This document shows, piece after piece, positions 42,926 to 52,106 of a DNA stretch of 64,000 nt (its first letter is position 1; the number at the start of each line of letters is the position of its first letter). The stretch spans positions 3,040,806-3,104,805 of the forward strand of contig CP070671.1 of NCBI GenBank assembly GCA_020351875.1. The letters are read 5' to 3'. Position numbers and translations under genes: made by a program. The notes beneath the pieces are model-generated. The model saw only the letters and a list, made by a program, of their open reading frames with translations, ran no database searches and was not told where the DNA came from. The stretch is from Chromatiales bacterium. Lineage in GTDB: Bacteria > Pseudomonadota > Gammaproteobacteria > Steroidobacterales > GCA-2729495.

Positions 42926-43671
42926 GCCTGCGACTGAGAGTCATGCGCAGAGGGTGATGGAGTCGCGCCCCGCCGCGCCAGCACGGCGAAGGGCGCGTAG
43001 TAGATGAAGATCAACAGCGTTCCAACTGCGATCAGTGTCAGGATGTACCACGGCCAGGGCCCGAAGTAATCGAGCAGCGAAGCCTGCTTCGGCTTGTGGC
43101 GCAGATACAGGTAGTTGGTGCCCAGCAGAAAGTTGATCGGCGCGACGGCGGCCATGTAGACCAGCGTCACCCAGATCGTTTTCCACACCGAGCGCAGCGT
43201 CGGCCGGAAACCGAAGACGGCGATTCCATAGACGACCCCGACAATCACCAGCCCATGGCCGAGAAAGAACGTGAGGAACACCAGGCTCGGGAAGCCGAAA
43301 GGAATGTCCGGTGTCAGGATTGCCTGAACTGTACCGATCAAGCCCCAGAAATACGCCACCTCGAAAACTGCGTAGCTCCGCCAGATCAATACGTAGGCCA
43401 CGAGAAAGACCGAGACGCCGCACAAGTGCAGCGGCAGCAACTCGATTCCTGGTTGACCGTAGATGTTGATGCGCACCCAGATCTTGATCAGCTCCTGGGC
43501 GACAAGCGCGACCGCCAGGGTAACGGCAACCCTGCGTTCCACTGTCCCCGGCCCAACGCGCCGGATCGCCAGCGGCAACAGCACGCCGGCCAGCAAGATG
43601 GTGGCGATGGTGAGCAGGTGCTCCGTGCCGAACAGGACGAAGGGGACGTCGTTGTTTCCGGTGCTTGGCAT
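42922..43671 (-). CDS. TIGR02206/YwaF-family membrane protein
   Basis: A 249-aa integral membrane protein with about seven helices: VPFVLFGTEHLLTIATILLAG, QELIKIWVRINIYG, LPLHLCGVSVFLVAYVLI, GLIGTVQAILTPDIPFGFPS, FFLGHGLVIVGVVYGIAV and FLLGTNYLYLRHKPK. These match the YwaF/TIGR02206 family, whose function is unknown. ATG 43671 begins just before the conserved part; the frame is open to 43767 without similarity. It overlaps the end of the frameshifted DUF481 gene by four bases, tail to tail. Confidence 0.85.
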   Translation of the reverse strand: MPSTGNNDVPFVLFGTEHLLTIATILLAGVLLPLAIRRVGPGTVERRVAVTLAVALVAQELIKIWVRINIYGQPGIELLPLHLCGVSVFLVAYVLIWRSYAVFEVAYFWGLIGTVQAILTPDIPFGFPSLVFLTFFLGHGLVIVGVVYGIAVFGFRPTLRSVWKTIWVTLVYMAAVAPINFLLGTNYLYLRHKPKQASLLDYFGPWPWYILTLIAVGTLLIFIYYAPFAVLARRGATPSPSAHDSQSQA

Positions 43672-44004
43672 CCAGTACGTAGGTGCAGCCTGGCGAAGGT
43701 GCCAGTCTAACCGCGGATTGGGTCGGCGCGTCGCGCTGCGCGCGCCGCCTGCTGGACCCGACGACATGCATGGACGGACTAGTGTCGCGGCGGCCAGGGA
43801 TGACCGGGAGCGACGCCGAACCCTGAGTGTCTAATCCGTGGGTTCGAATCTGCCGGCAGGTGCTGCCAGTGACGATGGTGGATGCGAACTGGTGGGATTG
43901 ACGTCGGGCCATCCCTGGCCCGACGCCCTTCGGGCGCTTTCGCTGCGCTCAAGCGTCCAAAAATGCGTTCCTGCATTTTTGCCGGACCGGTGCGCTCGTC
44001 CACA
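43672..44004. other. Non-coding gap with repeat remnants beside tRNA-Ser
   Basis: No gene recognised in this ~330-bp stretch. It holds a 17-base copy of the tRNA-Ser T arm (43834-43850) and a GC-rich block with repeated complementary pieces such as TCGGGCCA/TGGCCCGA (about 43907-43923). An inverted repeat AAAAATGC-GTTCCT-GCATTTTT also lies near 43960-43981. These look like remnants of palindromic elements or past insertions next to the tRNA. Frames across the block give low-complexity peptides read through the tRNA and are not genes. Confidence 0.6.
43834..43850 (+). repeat. Inverted 17-bp copy of tRNA-Ser T arm
   Basis: ATCCGTGGGTTCGAATC here is the exact reverse complement of 44068-44084, the T-arm region of the tRNA-Ser gene. 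It lies 218 bases away in the opposite orientation and is not followed by a matching acceptor stem. It therefore looks like a tRNA fragment left by an insertion or rearrangement. Confidence 0.75.
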
Positions 44005-44066
44005 CACCCTCTCCGCCATACCAAGAAGGCCCCTTTCGGGGCCTTCTTGGTATGGCGGAGAGGGTG
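44005..44066. repeat. Perfect palindrome with 29-bp arms overlapping tRNA-Ser 3' end
   Basis: Arms 44005-44033 and 44038-44066 are perfect reverse complements around the loop TTTC. The inner part (AAGGCCCC/GGGGCCTT) is a normal terminator stem. The outer part repeats, in inverted orientation, the tRNA-Ser acceptor 3' strand, discriminator and CCA together with the following TACCAAG. So 14 bases of the tRNA gene end are duplicated in inverse on the far side of its terminator. Such a cruciform is far larger than a terminator needs. Confidence 0.9.
44020..44051 (-). terminator. Likely intrinsic terminator of tRNA-Ser
   Basis: On the minus strand, immediately after the tRNA CCA, the RNA would read ACCAAGAAGGCCCC-GAAA-GGGGCCTTCTTGGT, a GC-rich stem with a stable GAAA tetraloop. 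The descending arm contains TTCTT but no longer T-run. This is the central part of the larger palindrome described separately. Confidence 0.65.
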
Positions 44067-44142
44067 GGATTCGAACCCACGGATGGCTTGCGCCATCACT
44101 TGATTTCGAGTCAAGCCCGTTCGACCACTCCGGCACCTCTCC
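44053..44142 (-). tRNA. tRNA-Ser(CGA)
   Basis: A 90-base class II tRNA on the minus strand, with CCA encoded. The acceptor GGAGAGG (44142-44136) pairs with CCTCTCC, followed by discriminator G and CCA. The anticodon arm is CTTGA-CTCGAAA-TCAAG, giving anticodon CGA, which reads UCG serine codons. A long variable arm (GATGGCGCAAGCCATC) and T arm (GTGGG-TTCGAAT-CCCAC) are typical of tRNA-Ser. The gene sits among pseudogenes and repeat fragments, and tRNA-Ser genes are common insertion sites for mobile elements. Confidence 0.97.
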
Positions 44143-44213
44143 GCGGGCAGCGGCGCATTATAGGCCCGAAAGGGCCGGCAGGCACGCAAAGCGGGCCTGC
44201 CGATCCTGAACCG

Positions 44214-45245
44214 TCAGTCGAACTCCAGGCCCACGCCGAATACTAAGCGTTGGTCAGTGCTTACGGCGTCGTCCGCAGGGTCCGATTCCCAGTCATAGTC
44301 ATAGGAGATTCGCCAGTAGGCGTCATCGACGAACTCCCACTCGAAACCGGTACTGGACTTGAACACGGTATTGTCTTCGCCGCTCAGGTTGTGGGTCACG
44401 CTCTGGCGGTGGAAGGCATCCATGTCGCTGCTGAAGAATTTGTGGGTAATCCGCATCAGGTACTGGGCCACGGCCTGGGTTTCGTTGTTGCCGCCCCGGT
44501 CCTCATACTGAACACCAGGTCCAGCCTGGATAGACCAGAAGCGCTTGGCTGAATCCCAGATATCCCGGCCCAGATTAACGCCCGCGATATACCGTGCGTC
44601 CAGATCCTTGATCGGATCACGCTCATAGCTTCCATTCAGACCCAGGAACCACGGTCTGTTGAACGACCAGTTGTAATCGTAGTTGAGCAGGTCCTGCCTC
44701 TTCGTGCTGTCGTTGTCAGTGCGCTCGCGAATGATCCTGCCTTCCAAAAAGTGACGGTGGTCGCCTAGCTTAAGCACACCGTCAGCGCGCAACTGGTTAG
44801 TGTCCGTGTCTGTATTGCCGCGCTCGAAGTTAAGACTGAGGTCAACATTGATCTCCCAGTCGAAGTAATCCTCCGGCTCGTTGACTTCTTCCAGCGACAG
44901 CAACGGCACGGCGATGAATTCACCGTCCCGCTCGATCAGCTGCTCGCCCTCGGGGCTGCGGCCCACGAACTTGAAGACATCGTCTTGCTTCATCGACACC
45001 CTGAGCTCGAAATCACGCTCCGACTCGATGTAGTCCACGGCCTCGACGTCCACAGTGAACTCATCGGCGTAATCGGGCTCGATATAGATCTCCGCATCCC
45101 AGATCTTGGCGATCTCCCCCGTGATGCGATCTCCGTTCTTGAGGTAGATCACGTCCGTCGCTGCGAGGGACGACGTGGCCACCAAGGCCAGCAAGGTGCC
45201 AGTCAATGGAAAACATGCCTGCCTGCCGAAACTCGACACAATCAT
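44214..45245 (-). CDS. DUF481 outer-membrane protein
   Basis: A 343-aa exported beta-barrel protein. The signal peptide ends near residue 29 (SSLAATDV). It is followed by an SH3-like start (DVIYLKNGDRITGEIAKI) and a DUF481 barrel (INVDLSLNFERGNTDTDTNQL, YNWSFNRPWFLGLNGSYERDP, RYIAGVNLGRDIW), and ends LVFGVGLEFD with the usual C-terminal aromatic. It is an intact paralogue of the frameshifted gene at 41862. Function is unknown for both. The 170-bp gap upstream (45246-45415) contains no recognised motif. Confidence 0.88.
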   Translation of the reverse strand: MIVSSFGRQACFPLTGTLLALVATSSLAATDVIYLKNGDRITGEIAKIWDAEIYIEPDYADEFTVDVEAVDYIESERDFELRVSMKQDDVFKFVGRSPEGEQLIERDGEFIAVPLLSLEEVNEPEDYFDWEINVDLSLNFERGNTDTDTNQLRADGVLKLGDHRHFLEGRIIRERTDNDSTKRQDLLNYDYNWSFNRPWFLGLNGSYERDPIKDLDARYIAGVNLGRDIWDSAKRFWSIQAGPGVQYEDRGGNNETQAVAQYLMRITHKFFSSDMDAFHRQSVTHNLSGEDNTVFKSSTGFEWEFVDDAYWRISYDYDWESDPADDAVSTDQRLVFGVGLEFD

Positions 45246-45415
45246 GGGAGCTCCTTGTTGAATTGCCGTGTTTATTCTTGGGGCTCTTGGCGGGCCCCTA
45301 GCGTTCGTGTTAGCAAAAGCTCAGCGGATTCTAGACTTTGCCGCGCGGTTTGGCATCTTTAGTCAAAAGGCCATGGCGCGAGCGCGACAACTTGCCCTCA
45401 TCAGGAGACTCTGGA

Positions 45416-46096
45416 GTGAAAGCAGAGGGCGCGATCGAGATTGACTACTTTTCCGACCTGCTGTGCGTCTGGGCCTAGCTGGCCCAGGCCCGGGTCGATG
45501 AATTGCGGTCGGCCTTCGACGGCCAGGTGGTCATCCGCTACCGCTACTTCAGCCTGTTCGGGGATACCGATTACAAGATCGGCAAGGGCTGGGCCAATCG
45601 CGGCGGCTACGCGGGCTTCGGCCAGCACCTGCATGACGTCGGCGCCCGATTCGAACACATCGAGTTGCATGCCGAGCTGTGGACCACCGTTCGCCCGGCC
45701 TCCTCTGCCGGCCCCCACCTGGCGGTGAAAGCAGCCCAGGCGCTCGGTGGGCCCCAAGGCGACGGGATGCTGGCCGATCGCTACGCGTGGGCGCTCAGGC
45801 TGGCCTTCTTCCGGGACGGCCGCGACATCGCCGACTGGGCCACCCAGGCAGGGGTGGCCCGGGAGGCGGGGCTGGACCCGGGCGCGCTGGAGGCAGAGAT
45901 CCGCAAAGGGCGAGCCCACGCCGCGCTAGCGGCCGACGAGCGTGACCGGCAGACCCACCGGGGGCAGGGCAGCCCCACCTTCGTGCTGAACGAGGGCCGC
46001 CAGGTGCTGTTCGGCAACGTCGGCTACCGGGTGCTGGACGCCAATATTCGTGAGCTGATGCAGGAGCCCGCGGCAGGCGCCGCCGGCTGGTGCTGA
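45416..46096 (+). pseudogene. DsbA-family oxidoreductase with in-frame TAG
   Basis: From GTG 45416 (AGGAG nine bases upstream) the frame reads IEIDYFSDLLCVWA, then TAG at 45476-45478, then continues unbroken as LAQARVDELRSAF to 46096. The family (2-hydroxychromene-2-carboxylate isomerase/DsbA-like) has a Tyr where the stop lies, so one base change from TAC or TAT explains it. Later family blocks are intact: YRYFSLFGDTDYKIGKGW, GGYAGFGQHLHDV, LRLAFFRDGRDIAD and GQGSPTFVLNEGRQVLFGN. It is therefore a young pseudogene, unless the TAG is read through. The protein would be about 226 aa. Confidence 0.85.
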
Positions 46097-46171
46097 ACGG
46101 GCGCGCCGACCGTCAAGCTCGCTGGATTCCGGCCGATATATCTAATAAGTCAATTTACAACAGGGGCTTGT

Positions 46172-46516
46172 AGCTCCATCCCGCCCGGCAGCGACAGCCT
46201 GGTGGATGCGATCGATCCGATCATCGCCCGTGTCAGCAGGAAGCTCACCGAGGCCCCGGGCACGATCATGGTGGTGGGTCACCCGGATGACGTGCCGATC
46301 AAGTCAGCGCAGTTCGGGTCGAACTTGGAGCTGTCCACGGACCGTGCCGTATCGGTCGTGCACCGGATGTTGGAGGTCAGCGACATTCCGGCCAACCGGC
46401 TCCAGGCCGTCGGCTACGGTGACACGAAGCCCACTGCACCGAACGACACCCCCGAAGACCGGGCGAAGAACCGGCGCGTGGAAATTGTCGTGGTCCAGGA
46501 GCTGACCGCCGAGTAG
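46172..46516 (+). pseudogene. Truncated OmpA/MotB C-terminal domain remnant
   Basis: The peptidoglycan-binding OmpA-like domain is recognisable: PPGSDSLVDAI at the front, then VVGHPDDVPI, SNLELSTDRAVSVVHRM, LQAVGYGDTKPTAPNDTPEDR and KNRRVEIVVV. Similarity begins at about 46172 and runs upstream of the only start codon (GTG 46202), so the real 5' part, including any signal or membrane anchor, is missing. The upstream frame has no ribosome site. It lies directly downstream of the TAG-interrupted DsbA-family gene, adding to the decay in this segment. A short expressed product of 104 aa is possible but unlikely to be functional. Confidence 0.7.
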
Positions 46517-46521
46517 CGCTG

Positions 46522-46833
46522 TCAGTCGGCCTCGCCCGCCGCGTAGGCCTCGAGCACCACCAGGAACTCGGCGGGGCGTTCGATACATGCGTCGTTCACC
46601 GCATCGCTGTCCACCGAGCACCCGCTGGCCGCCGGGCCGGCCTGGCGGCCTTCCGAGGATTTCTCCAGGCGATAGAACTGGAACCACTTTGCCAGCGCGA
46701 TCGGCTCGCCTCGCCCCCGGGCATGGAACTGCCGTTGGGCGTCATAGCGCGCGTAAACCAGGCGCACCTCGTCGGGATCAATCCGGTGCTGGCGGGCGAG
46801 ATCGCGCCAGTCCGGGGCAGGAAGGTCAGGCAT
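46522..46833 (-). CDS. Hypothetical soluble protein, 103 aa
   Basis: Not recognised. From ATG 46833 it encodes a mostly helical, charged protein (DWRDLARQHRIDPDEVRLVYARYDAQRQFHARG, IALAKWFQFYRLEKSS) with two Cys in its second half. The frame is open to 46893, but the upstream part has no ribosome site. It ends five bases from the OmpA-like remnant, tail to tail. It has no signal peptide. The 233 bases between it and mltF are AT-rich for this window and probably contain the mltF promoter. Confidence 0.5.
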   Translation of the reverse strand: MPDLPAPDWRDLARQHRIDPDEVRLVYARYDAQRQFHARGRGEPIALAKWFQFYRLEKSSEGRQAGPAASGCSVDSDAVNDACIERPAEFLVVLEAYAAGEAD

Positions 46834-47066
46834 CTGCCGGGAATCTCGGGTCGAAATTGCAGCAATGGTATAGCCCTTGGGGGACGGGCGCATCCGCCAT
46901 CTATCTCTAGCAAATTCTCAATTAGTTGACTTAAGTTATTGATTATGATGTTACAAAAGATGCGCACTGACCGGTGTTTGAACACTGTCAACGTGGCGCC
47001 GGGCGCGGGCCCGTGCTAGCGTAATTCGATGCTTTCCAGTGCCTTGACAGGCCGCGGGCGACCGCG

Positions 47067-48503
47067 GTGCCGGAGCGGTTCGTGACCAGGTTCGTGCTGG
47101 TGATGATGCTGTGCGCGGCGCTGGCCACCTGCAGCCAGGCCCCGACTCTGCTCGAGGAAGTGCGCCTGCTCGGCGAGCTGCGCGTGCTCACCAGTGAAAG
47201 CCCCACCACTTATTACCAGGGGCCGCGCGGCCCGATGGGACCGGAGTTCGAGTTGGCGCGCGGCTTTGCCCAGTTCCTGGGCGTGCAGCTGAGCATGGTC
47301 AGCGTAGAAAAATTCCATGAACTGCTGCCGCGTGTGGAGATCGGCCGTGCACACATGGCCGCCGCAGGACTGACCGTGACGGAAGAACGCAGCCGGCGTG
47401 TGATCTTCGGCCCGGCCTACCAGACCGTCACCCAGCACGTGGTCTATCGCCGCGGCACACGGCGACCGCGGTCCGTCGCCGACCTGGTGGGCAAGAAAAT
47501 AGAAGTGATTGCCGCCAGCAGTTTTGCCGAACGGCTGCGCGCGCTGCAACAAGACACCAAAGAGTTTGTCTTCACCGAAAACCCGGCGGCAGACGTGGCC
47601 GAACTGCTCGTCGCGGTCAATGAACGAAAAATCGACTACACGGTGGCGGACTCGAACCAGTTCGAGATTTACCGCAACCTGGCACCGGAAATCCGGCCCG
47701 GGCTGTTGCTGGCCGATCGCGACGACCTGGCCTGGGCCTTCCCGCGCCGAGACCACAGCCTGATTCGCGAGGCCGCGCGGTACATTGCATTCATCAACGA
47801 AAGCGGCGAACTGAAGCGGATTCTCGACCGGTACTACGGCCACACCGGGCGCTTCGACTATGTCGGCACGCGCCGGCTGATCCGCGACTACGAAGCGAAG
47901 CTGCCGGAATACCGGCCGATGTTCGAGGAGGCGGCCGAGAAAATCGGCATGGACTGGCGCCTGCTGGCCGCGATCGGTTACCAGGAATCGTTGTGGGACC
48001 CGGACGCGGTGTCACCCACCGGCGTGCGCGGCATCATGATGCTGACGGAAAAGACCGCGAACTACATTGGCGTGGACGACCGGGTGGACCCGGCCCAGAG
48101 CATTGCGGGCGGGGCCGACTACATCAGCCGCATGAAGGCGCGATTCGCGGAGGTGCGCGAACCGGATCGCACCTGGTTCGCGCTGGCCGCCTACAACATC
48201 GGCTATGCGCACGTGCAGGATGCCCGCGCGCTGGCGCGCGACCAGGGATTGAACGCCGACACCTGGGTGCACGTGCGTGAGCACTTCGAAAAGCTCAGCC
48301 AGGCCCGCTGGTACCGGCAGACCCGCCACGGCTATGCGCCAGGCTGGGAACCGGTGCGTTACGTGGAGAACGTGCGCAACTACTACGACATCCTGGTGTG
48401 GCTCACGCTGGAGGAAGCGGGCGAACCGGAGACCGAGCCTGACGGCGACGAGCCGCTGACCGTGGCCGGCGCGTGGCGTGCGGGGACCAGCGCGACCGGC
48501 TAG
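47067..48503 (+). CDS. mltF: Membrane-bound lytic transglycosylase F
   Basis: A 478-aa peptidoglycan-cleaving enzyme with the usual two domains. After an N-terminal membrane/lipoprotein-like signal ([14 protein letters not shown]), residues about 30-265 form a solute-binding-protein-like regulatory domain ([31 protein letters not shown]). Residues about 285-450 form the SLT lysozyme-like domain with catalytic Glu in [21 protein letters not shown], then [18 protein letters not shown]. Start GTG 47067 is uncertain; GTG 47082 is equally possible. It overlaps the convergent tadA by four bases. Confidence 0.93.
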   Translation: MPERFVTRFVLVMMLCAALATCSQAPTLLEEVRLLGELRVLTSESPTTYYQGPRGPMGPEFELARGFAQFLGVQLSMVSVEKFHELLPRVEIGRAHMAAAGLTVTEERSRRVIFGPAYQTVTQHVVYRRGTRRPRSVADLVGKKIEVIAASSFAERLRALQQDTKEFVFTENPAADVAELLVAVNERKIDYTVADSNQFEIYRNLAPEIRPGLLLADRDDLAWAFPRRDHSLIREAARYIAFINESGELKRILDRYYGHTGRFDYVGTRRLIRDYEAKLPEYRPMFEEAAEKIGMDWRLLAAIGYQESLWDPDAVSPTGVRGIMMLTEKTANYIGVDDRVDPAQSIAGGADYISRMKARFAEVREPDRTWFALAAYNIGYAHVQDARALARDQGLNADTWVHVREHFEKLSQARWYRQTRHGYAPGWEPVRYVENVRNYYDILVWLTLEEAGEPETEPDGDEPLTVAGAWRAGTSATG

Positions 48504-48955
48504 TCCCGCCGGGCCCGGAAAAAGTCCTGTAGCAGAAGCGCGGCTTCAGCGCCGCATACCCCGGCCTCCACTGCCAACCGGTGATTCAGCGCCGGCGACC
48601 GCACGATATCGAAGACGGTCCCGGCTGCGCCGGCGCGCGGATCCGGCGCGCCATACACCAGCCGCTCGACCCGCGCGTGCACCAGCGCACCGGCGCACAT
48701 CGGGCACGGTTCCAGCGTGACATACAGGGTGGTACCCGGCAGGCGATAGTTGCCCAGCCGCTGCCCCGCTTCGCGCAGCACCTGGATCTCTGCATGCGCA
48801 GTCGGGTCGTGCTGGCCGATGGGACGGTTGTGGGCGGCCGCGATCACCTGCCCGTCCCTGACCAGCACCGCACCCACCGGAACCTCGCCCGCCGCTTCGG
48901 CCGTGCGGGCCAGTTCCAGCGCCTGTCCCATGAAGCGCTGGTCTTCGGCGCTCAC
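48500..48955 (-). CDS. tadA: tRNA-specific adenosine deaminase
   Basis: Zinc deaminase that converts A34 to inosine in tRNA-Arg(ACG). The catalytic motif HAEIQVL and the zinc ligands PCPMCAGAL are present, with the C-terminal FFRARR. GTG 48955 overlaps the guaA stop (GTGA) and gives 151 aa; an alternative GTG lies at 48961. Translational coupling to guaA is expected. Confidence 0.95.
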   Translation of the reverse strand: MSAEDQRFMGQALELARTAEAAGEVPVGAVLVRDGQVIAAAHNRPIGQHDPTAHAEIQVLREAGQRLGNYRLPGTTLYVTLEPCPMCAGALVHARVERLVYGAPDPRAGAAGTVFDIVRSPALNHRLAVEAGVCGAEAALLLQDFFRARRD

Positions 48956-50556
48956 TCCCACTCGATAGTCGCGGGCGGTTTGCCGGAAATGTCGTAGGTC
49001 ACCCGCGAGATACCCGGCACCTCGTTGATGATCCGGCGCGACACGTGGTCCAGGAAATCGTACGGCAGGTGCGCCCAGCGGGCTGTCATGAAGTCCACCG
49101 TCTCCACCGCGCGCAGCGCGACCACGTAGTCGTAACGCCGGGCATCGCCCATCACTCCCACCGAGCGCACCGGCAGGAACACCGCGAAGGCCTGGCTGGT
49201 CTGCTCGTACAGACCGGCCATGTGCAGCTCGTCGATGAAGATGGCGTCCGCACGGCGCAGCAGGTCCGCGTATTCCTTGCGCACCTCGCCGAGGATCCGA
49301 ACGCCGAGACCGGGGCCGGGGAATGGGTGCCGATAGACCATCTCGGGCGGCAGGCCCAGCTCCACGCCGATGCGCCGCACTTCGTCCTTGAACAGGTCCC
49401 GCAGCGGTTCGACGAGCCTGAGGTTCATGTCTTCCGGCAGCCCGCCGACATTGTGGTGTGACTTGATCACGTGGGCCTTGCCGCTGGCCGCACCGGCCGA
49501 CTCGATCACGTCCGGGTAGATGGTGCCCTGGGCCAGCCAGCGGATGTCCTCCAGCTTCGCGGCTTCTTCATCGAAGACCTCGACGAACAGCCGACCAATG
49601 ATCTTGCGCTTCTGTTCGGGGTCTTCCACACCGGCCAGCGCAGCCAGGAAGCGGTCTTCCGCATTCACGCGAATCACGTGCACGCCGAGGTGTTCCGCGA
49701 ATACGCGCATTACCTGGTCGCCCTCTTCCAGCCGCAGCAGGCCGTGATCGACGAACACGCAGACCAGCTGGTCGCCCAGGGCTTCGTGCAACAACGCGGC
49801 GACGACAGACGAATCCACCCCGCCGGACAGCCCGAGCAGGACCTTGTCGCTTCCGACCTGTTCACGCACTTGCACGATATCGCGGGCCACGATATTGCCG
49901 GGATTCCAGTCTGCGCGGCAGCTGCAGATCTCCAGCACGAAGCGCTCGATGATGTGCTGGCCCTGGTCGGTGTGAGTGACCTCCGGGTGGAACTGCAAAC
50001 CATAGAAATGCCGGGCCGTGTCCGCCATGCCGGCCAGCGGCGCGTTGTCGGTGCTGGCGATGGCCGCAAAGCCCGGCGGCAGTTCGTCCACGCGGTCGCC
50101 GTGGCTCATCCAGACGTGCAGCACCGGCGACCCGTCTGCCTCATGGGTATCGACCAGCCCGTCGAGCAGCCCGGTGTCGGGCGCCGGGCGCACCATCGCG
50201 TAGCCGAACTCGCGGTGCTGCGACGGTGCCACGCGACCGCCGAGTTGCGCGGCCATGGTCTGCATGCCGTAACAGATGCCAAGCACCGGCACACCGAGCT
50301 CAAAGACCAGTGCCGGCGCGCGCGGCGGCTCGTCCAGGACCACGCTTTCCGGACCACCGGACAGCACGATGCCGGCCGGCGCCATGTCCCGAATCCGCTG
50401 CTCGTCCGTATCCCAGGGCAGGATCTCGCTGTAGACACCGGCCTCGCGCACCCGCCGCGCAATCAGCTGCGTGTACTGCGAGCCGAAGTCGAGAATCAGG
50501 ATGCGGTCGGCACCCAGCGCATCGGGGGCGATGGTTTCAGCGGGCCGGGCACTCAT
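48952..50556 (-). CDS. guaA: GMP synthase (glutamine-hydrolysing)
   Basis: Converts XMP to GMP using glutamine and ATP. The N-terminal glutamine amidotransferase has Cys in [17 protein letters not shown] and the His/Glu pair in QFHPEVTHT. The ATP pyrophosphatase has the P-loop [18 protein letters not shown], and the C-terminal dimerisation domain ends [20 protein letters not shown]. Length 534 aa is slightly above E. coli (525). It lies five bases after guaB on the same strand, the usual guaBA operon, and overlaps tadA. Confidence 0.97.
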   Translation of the reverse strand: MSARPAETIAPDALGADRILILDFGSQYTQLIARRVREAGVYSEILPWDTDEQRIRDMAPAGIVLSGGPESVVLDEPPRAPALVFELGVPVLGICYGMQTMAAQLGGRVAPSQHREFGYAMVRPAPDTGLLDGLVDTHEADGSPVLHVWMSHGDRVDELPPGFAAIASTDNAPLAGMADTARHFYGLQFHPEVTHTDQGQHIIERFVLEICSCRADWNPGNIVARDIVQVREQVGSDKVLLGLSGGVDSSVVAALLHEALGDQLVCVFVDHGLLRLEEGDQVMRVFAEHLGVHVIRVNAEDRFLAALAGVEDPEQKRKIIGRLFVEVFDEEAAKLEDIRWLAQGTIYPDVIESAGAASGKAHVIKSHHNVGGLPEDMNLRLVEPLRDLFKDEVRRIGVELGLPPEMVYRHPFPGPGLGVRILGEVRKEYADLLRRADAIFIDELHMAGLYEQTSQAFAVFLPVRSVGVMGDARRYDYVVALRAVETVDFMTARWAHLPYDFLDHVSRRIINEVPGISRVTYDISGKPPATIEWE

Positions 50557-50561
50557 CAGGC

Positions 50562-52031
50562 TCAGATCTCGGTGCGGTAGTTTGGCGGTTCCTTGGTGAT
50601 GGTCACGTCGTGCACGTGGCTCTCACGCATGCCGGCGCCGGTAATGCGCACAAAGCCGGGCTTGGTGCGCATCTCGTCGATGTTCGCGCAGCCCGTATAG
50701 CCCATCGCCCCGCGCACGCCACCGATCAGCTGATGCACGATGGCCGTCAGGCTGCCCTTGTACGGCACGCGGCCTTCGATACCTTCCGGCACCAGCTTCT
50801 CGAGCTGTTCCGTCGAATCCTGGAAGTACCGATCGGACGAGCCGTGGGTCTGCGCCATCGCGCCCACCGAGCCCATGCCGCGATAGCTCTTGTACGACCG
50901 TCCCTGGTACAGCTCCACCTCGCCAGGTGACTCTTCGGTACCCGCGAACAGGCTGCCGATCATCACGGAATGGGCCCCGGCCACCAGCGCCTTCGCGATA
51001 TCGCCCGAATAGCGAATACCGCCGTCGGCAATCAGCGGCACGTCGTCTTTCGCCAGTTCCGCCGCCACGTTGGCCACCGCGGTGATCTGCGGCACGCCGA
51101 CCCCGGCCACGACCCGCGTGGTACAAATCGAGCCCGGCCCAACGCCCACCTTCACGCCGTCCGCGCCGGCATCCACCAGCGCCCGCGCAGCTTCGGCGCT
51201 CACGATGTTGCCGCCCACCACGCTCAGTTCCGGGTGCGCGGTCTTGATAGCTTTCACGCGGTCCAGTACACCCCGCGAGTGGCCGTGGGCGGTGTCCACG
51301 ACGAGCATGTCCACGCCGGCCGCCACCAGCGCCTCGACCCGTTCCTCCGTGTCGCCACCGGTGCCGACCGCCGCACCCACGCGCAGCGCGCCGAGGTGGT
51401 CTTTGCAGGCCAGCGGGAAGTCGGAGGCCTTCTGGAAATCCTTGGCGGTGATCAGGCCCTTCAGCTCGAACAGGTCGTTCACGACCAGCACCTTCTCGAT
51501 GCGATGACGGTGCAGCAGTGTCAGCACTTCGTCTTCGCTCGCACCTTCCTGCACCGTGACGAGTTTCTCCTTCGGGGTCATCACGGTAGAGACCGGCGCA
51601 TCGAGCTGCGTCTCGAAACGCAGGTCGCGGTTCGTCACGATGCCAACGGTTTCGCCGTGGTCCACCACCGGGACGCCGGAAATGTCGTTTGCCCGCGTGA
51701 TGTCGAGCACCTCGCGAATCGTCATATCCGGACTCACGGTGATCGGGCGGCTGACGATGCCGCTCTCGTATTTCTTCACCATGGTCACCTGCCGGGCCTG
51801 CTCGGCAGGGCTCATATTCTTGTGCACGATGCCCATGCCGCCTTCCTGCGCCAGCACAATGGCCAGGCGGCCTTCGGTCACCGTGTCCATCGCGGCGGAC
51901 AGCATCGGGATATTCAGCGTGATGCCGCGAGCCACGCGGGTGCGCAGGTCTACCTCGCGCGGCAGCACCTCGGAGTAGTCGGGCTGCAGCAGCACGTCGT
52001 CGAAGGTCAGGGCTTCATGGATGATGCGCAT
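50562..52031 (-). CDS. guaB: IMP dehydrogenase
   Basis: Oxidises IMP to XMP with NAD+, the committed step to GMP. From ATG 52031 the protein is 489 aa. It begins [20 protein letters not shown], carries two CBS domains (about residues 95-205) and has the catalytic Cys in [16 protein letters not shown] near residue 304. [15 protein letters not shown] and the flap region [11 protein letters not shown] follow. The frame is open upstream over xseA but not conserved. It is divergent from xseA with 75 bp between, a standard gammaproteobacterial arrangement. Confidence 0.97.
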   Translation of the reverse strand: MRIIHEALTFDDVLLQPDYSEVLPREVDLRTRVARGITLNIPMLSAAMDTVTEGRLAIVLAQEGGMGIVHKNMSPAEQARQVTMVKKYESGIVSRPITVSPDMTIREVLDITRANDISGVPVVDHGETVGIVTNRDLRFETQLDAPVSTVMTPKEKLVTVQEGASEDEVLTLLHRHRIEKVLVVNDLFELKGLITAKDFQKASDFPLACKDHLGALRVGAAVGTGGDTEERVEALVAAGVDMLVVDTAHGHSRGVLDRVKAIKTAHPELSVVGGNIVSAEAARALVDAGADGVKVGVGPGSICTTRVVAGVGVPQITAVANVAAELAKDDVPLIADGGIRYSGDIAKALVAGAHSVMIGSLFAGTEESPGEVELYQGRSYKSYRGMGSVGAMAQTHGSSDRYFQDSTEQLEKLVPEGIEGRVPYKGSLTAIVHQLIGGVRGAMGYTGCANIDEMRTKPGFVRITGAGMRESHVHDVTITKEPPNYRTEI

Positions 52032-52106
52032 CAGGCCTCCGGGCGCGGGCTTGGGTAAAACCGGCAATCTTACGCGTCGGGCGAATAGGCGTAAACTAGG
52101 CCCAGC

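Noticed and set aside
43831-44136. 101-aa minus-strand frame through the tRNA-Ser gene
   Set aside because: It translates the tRNA, its terminator and adjacent repeats; the peptide is an artefact.
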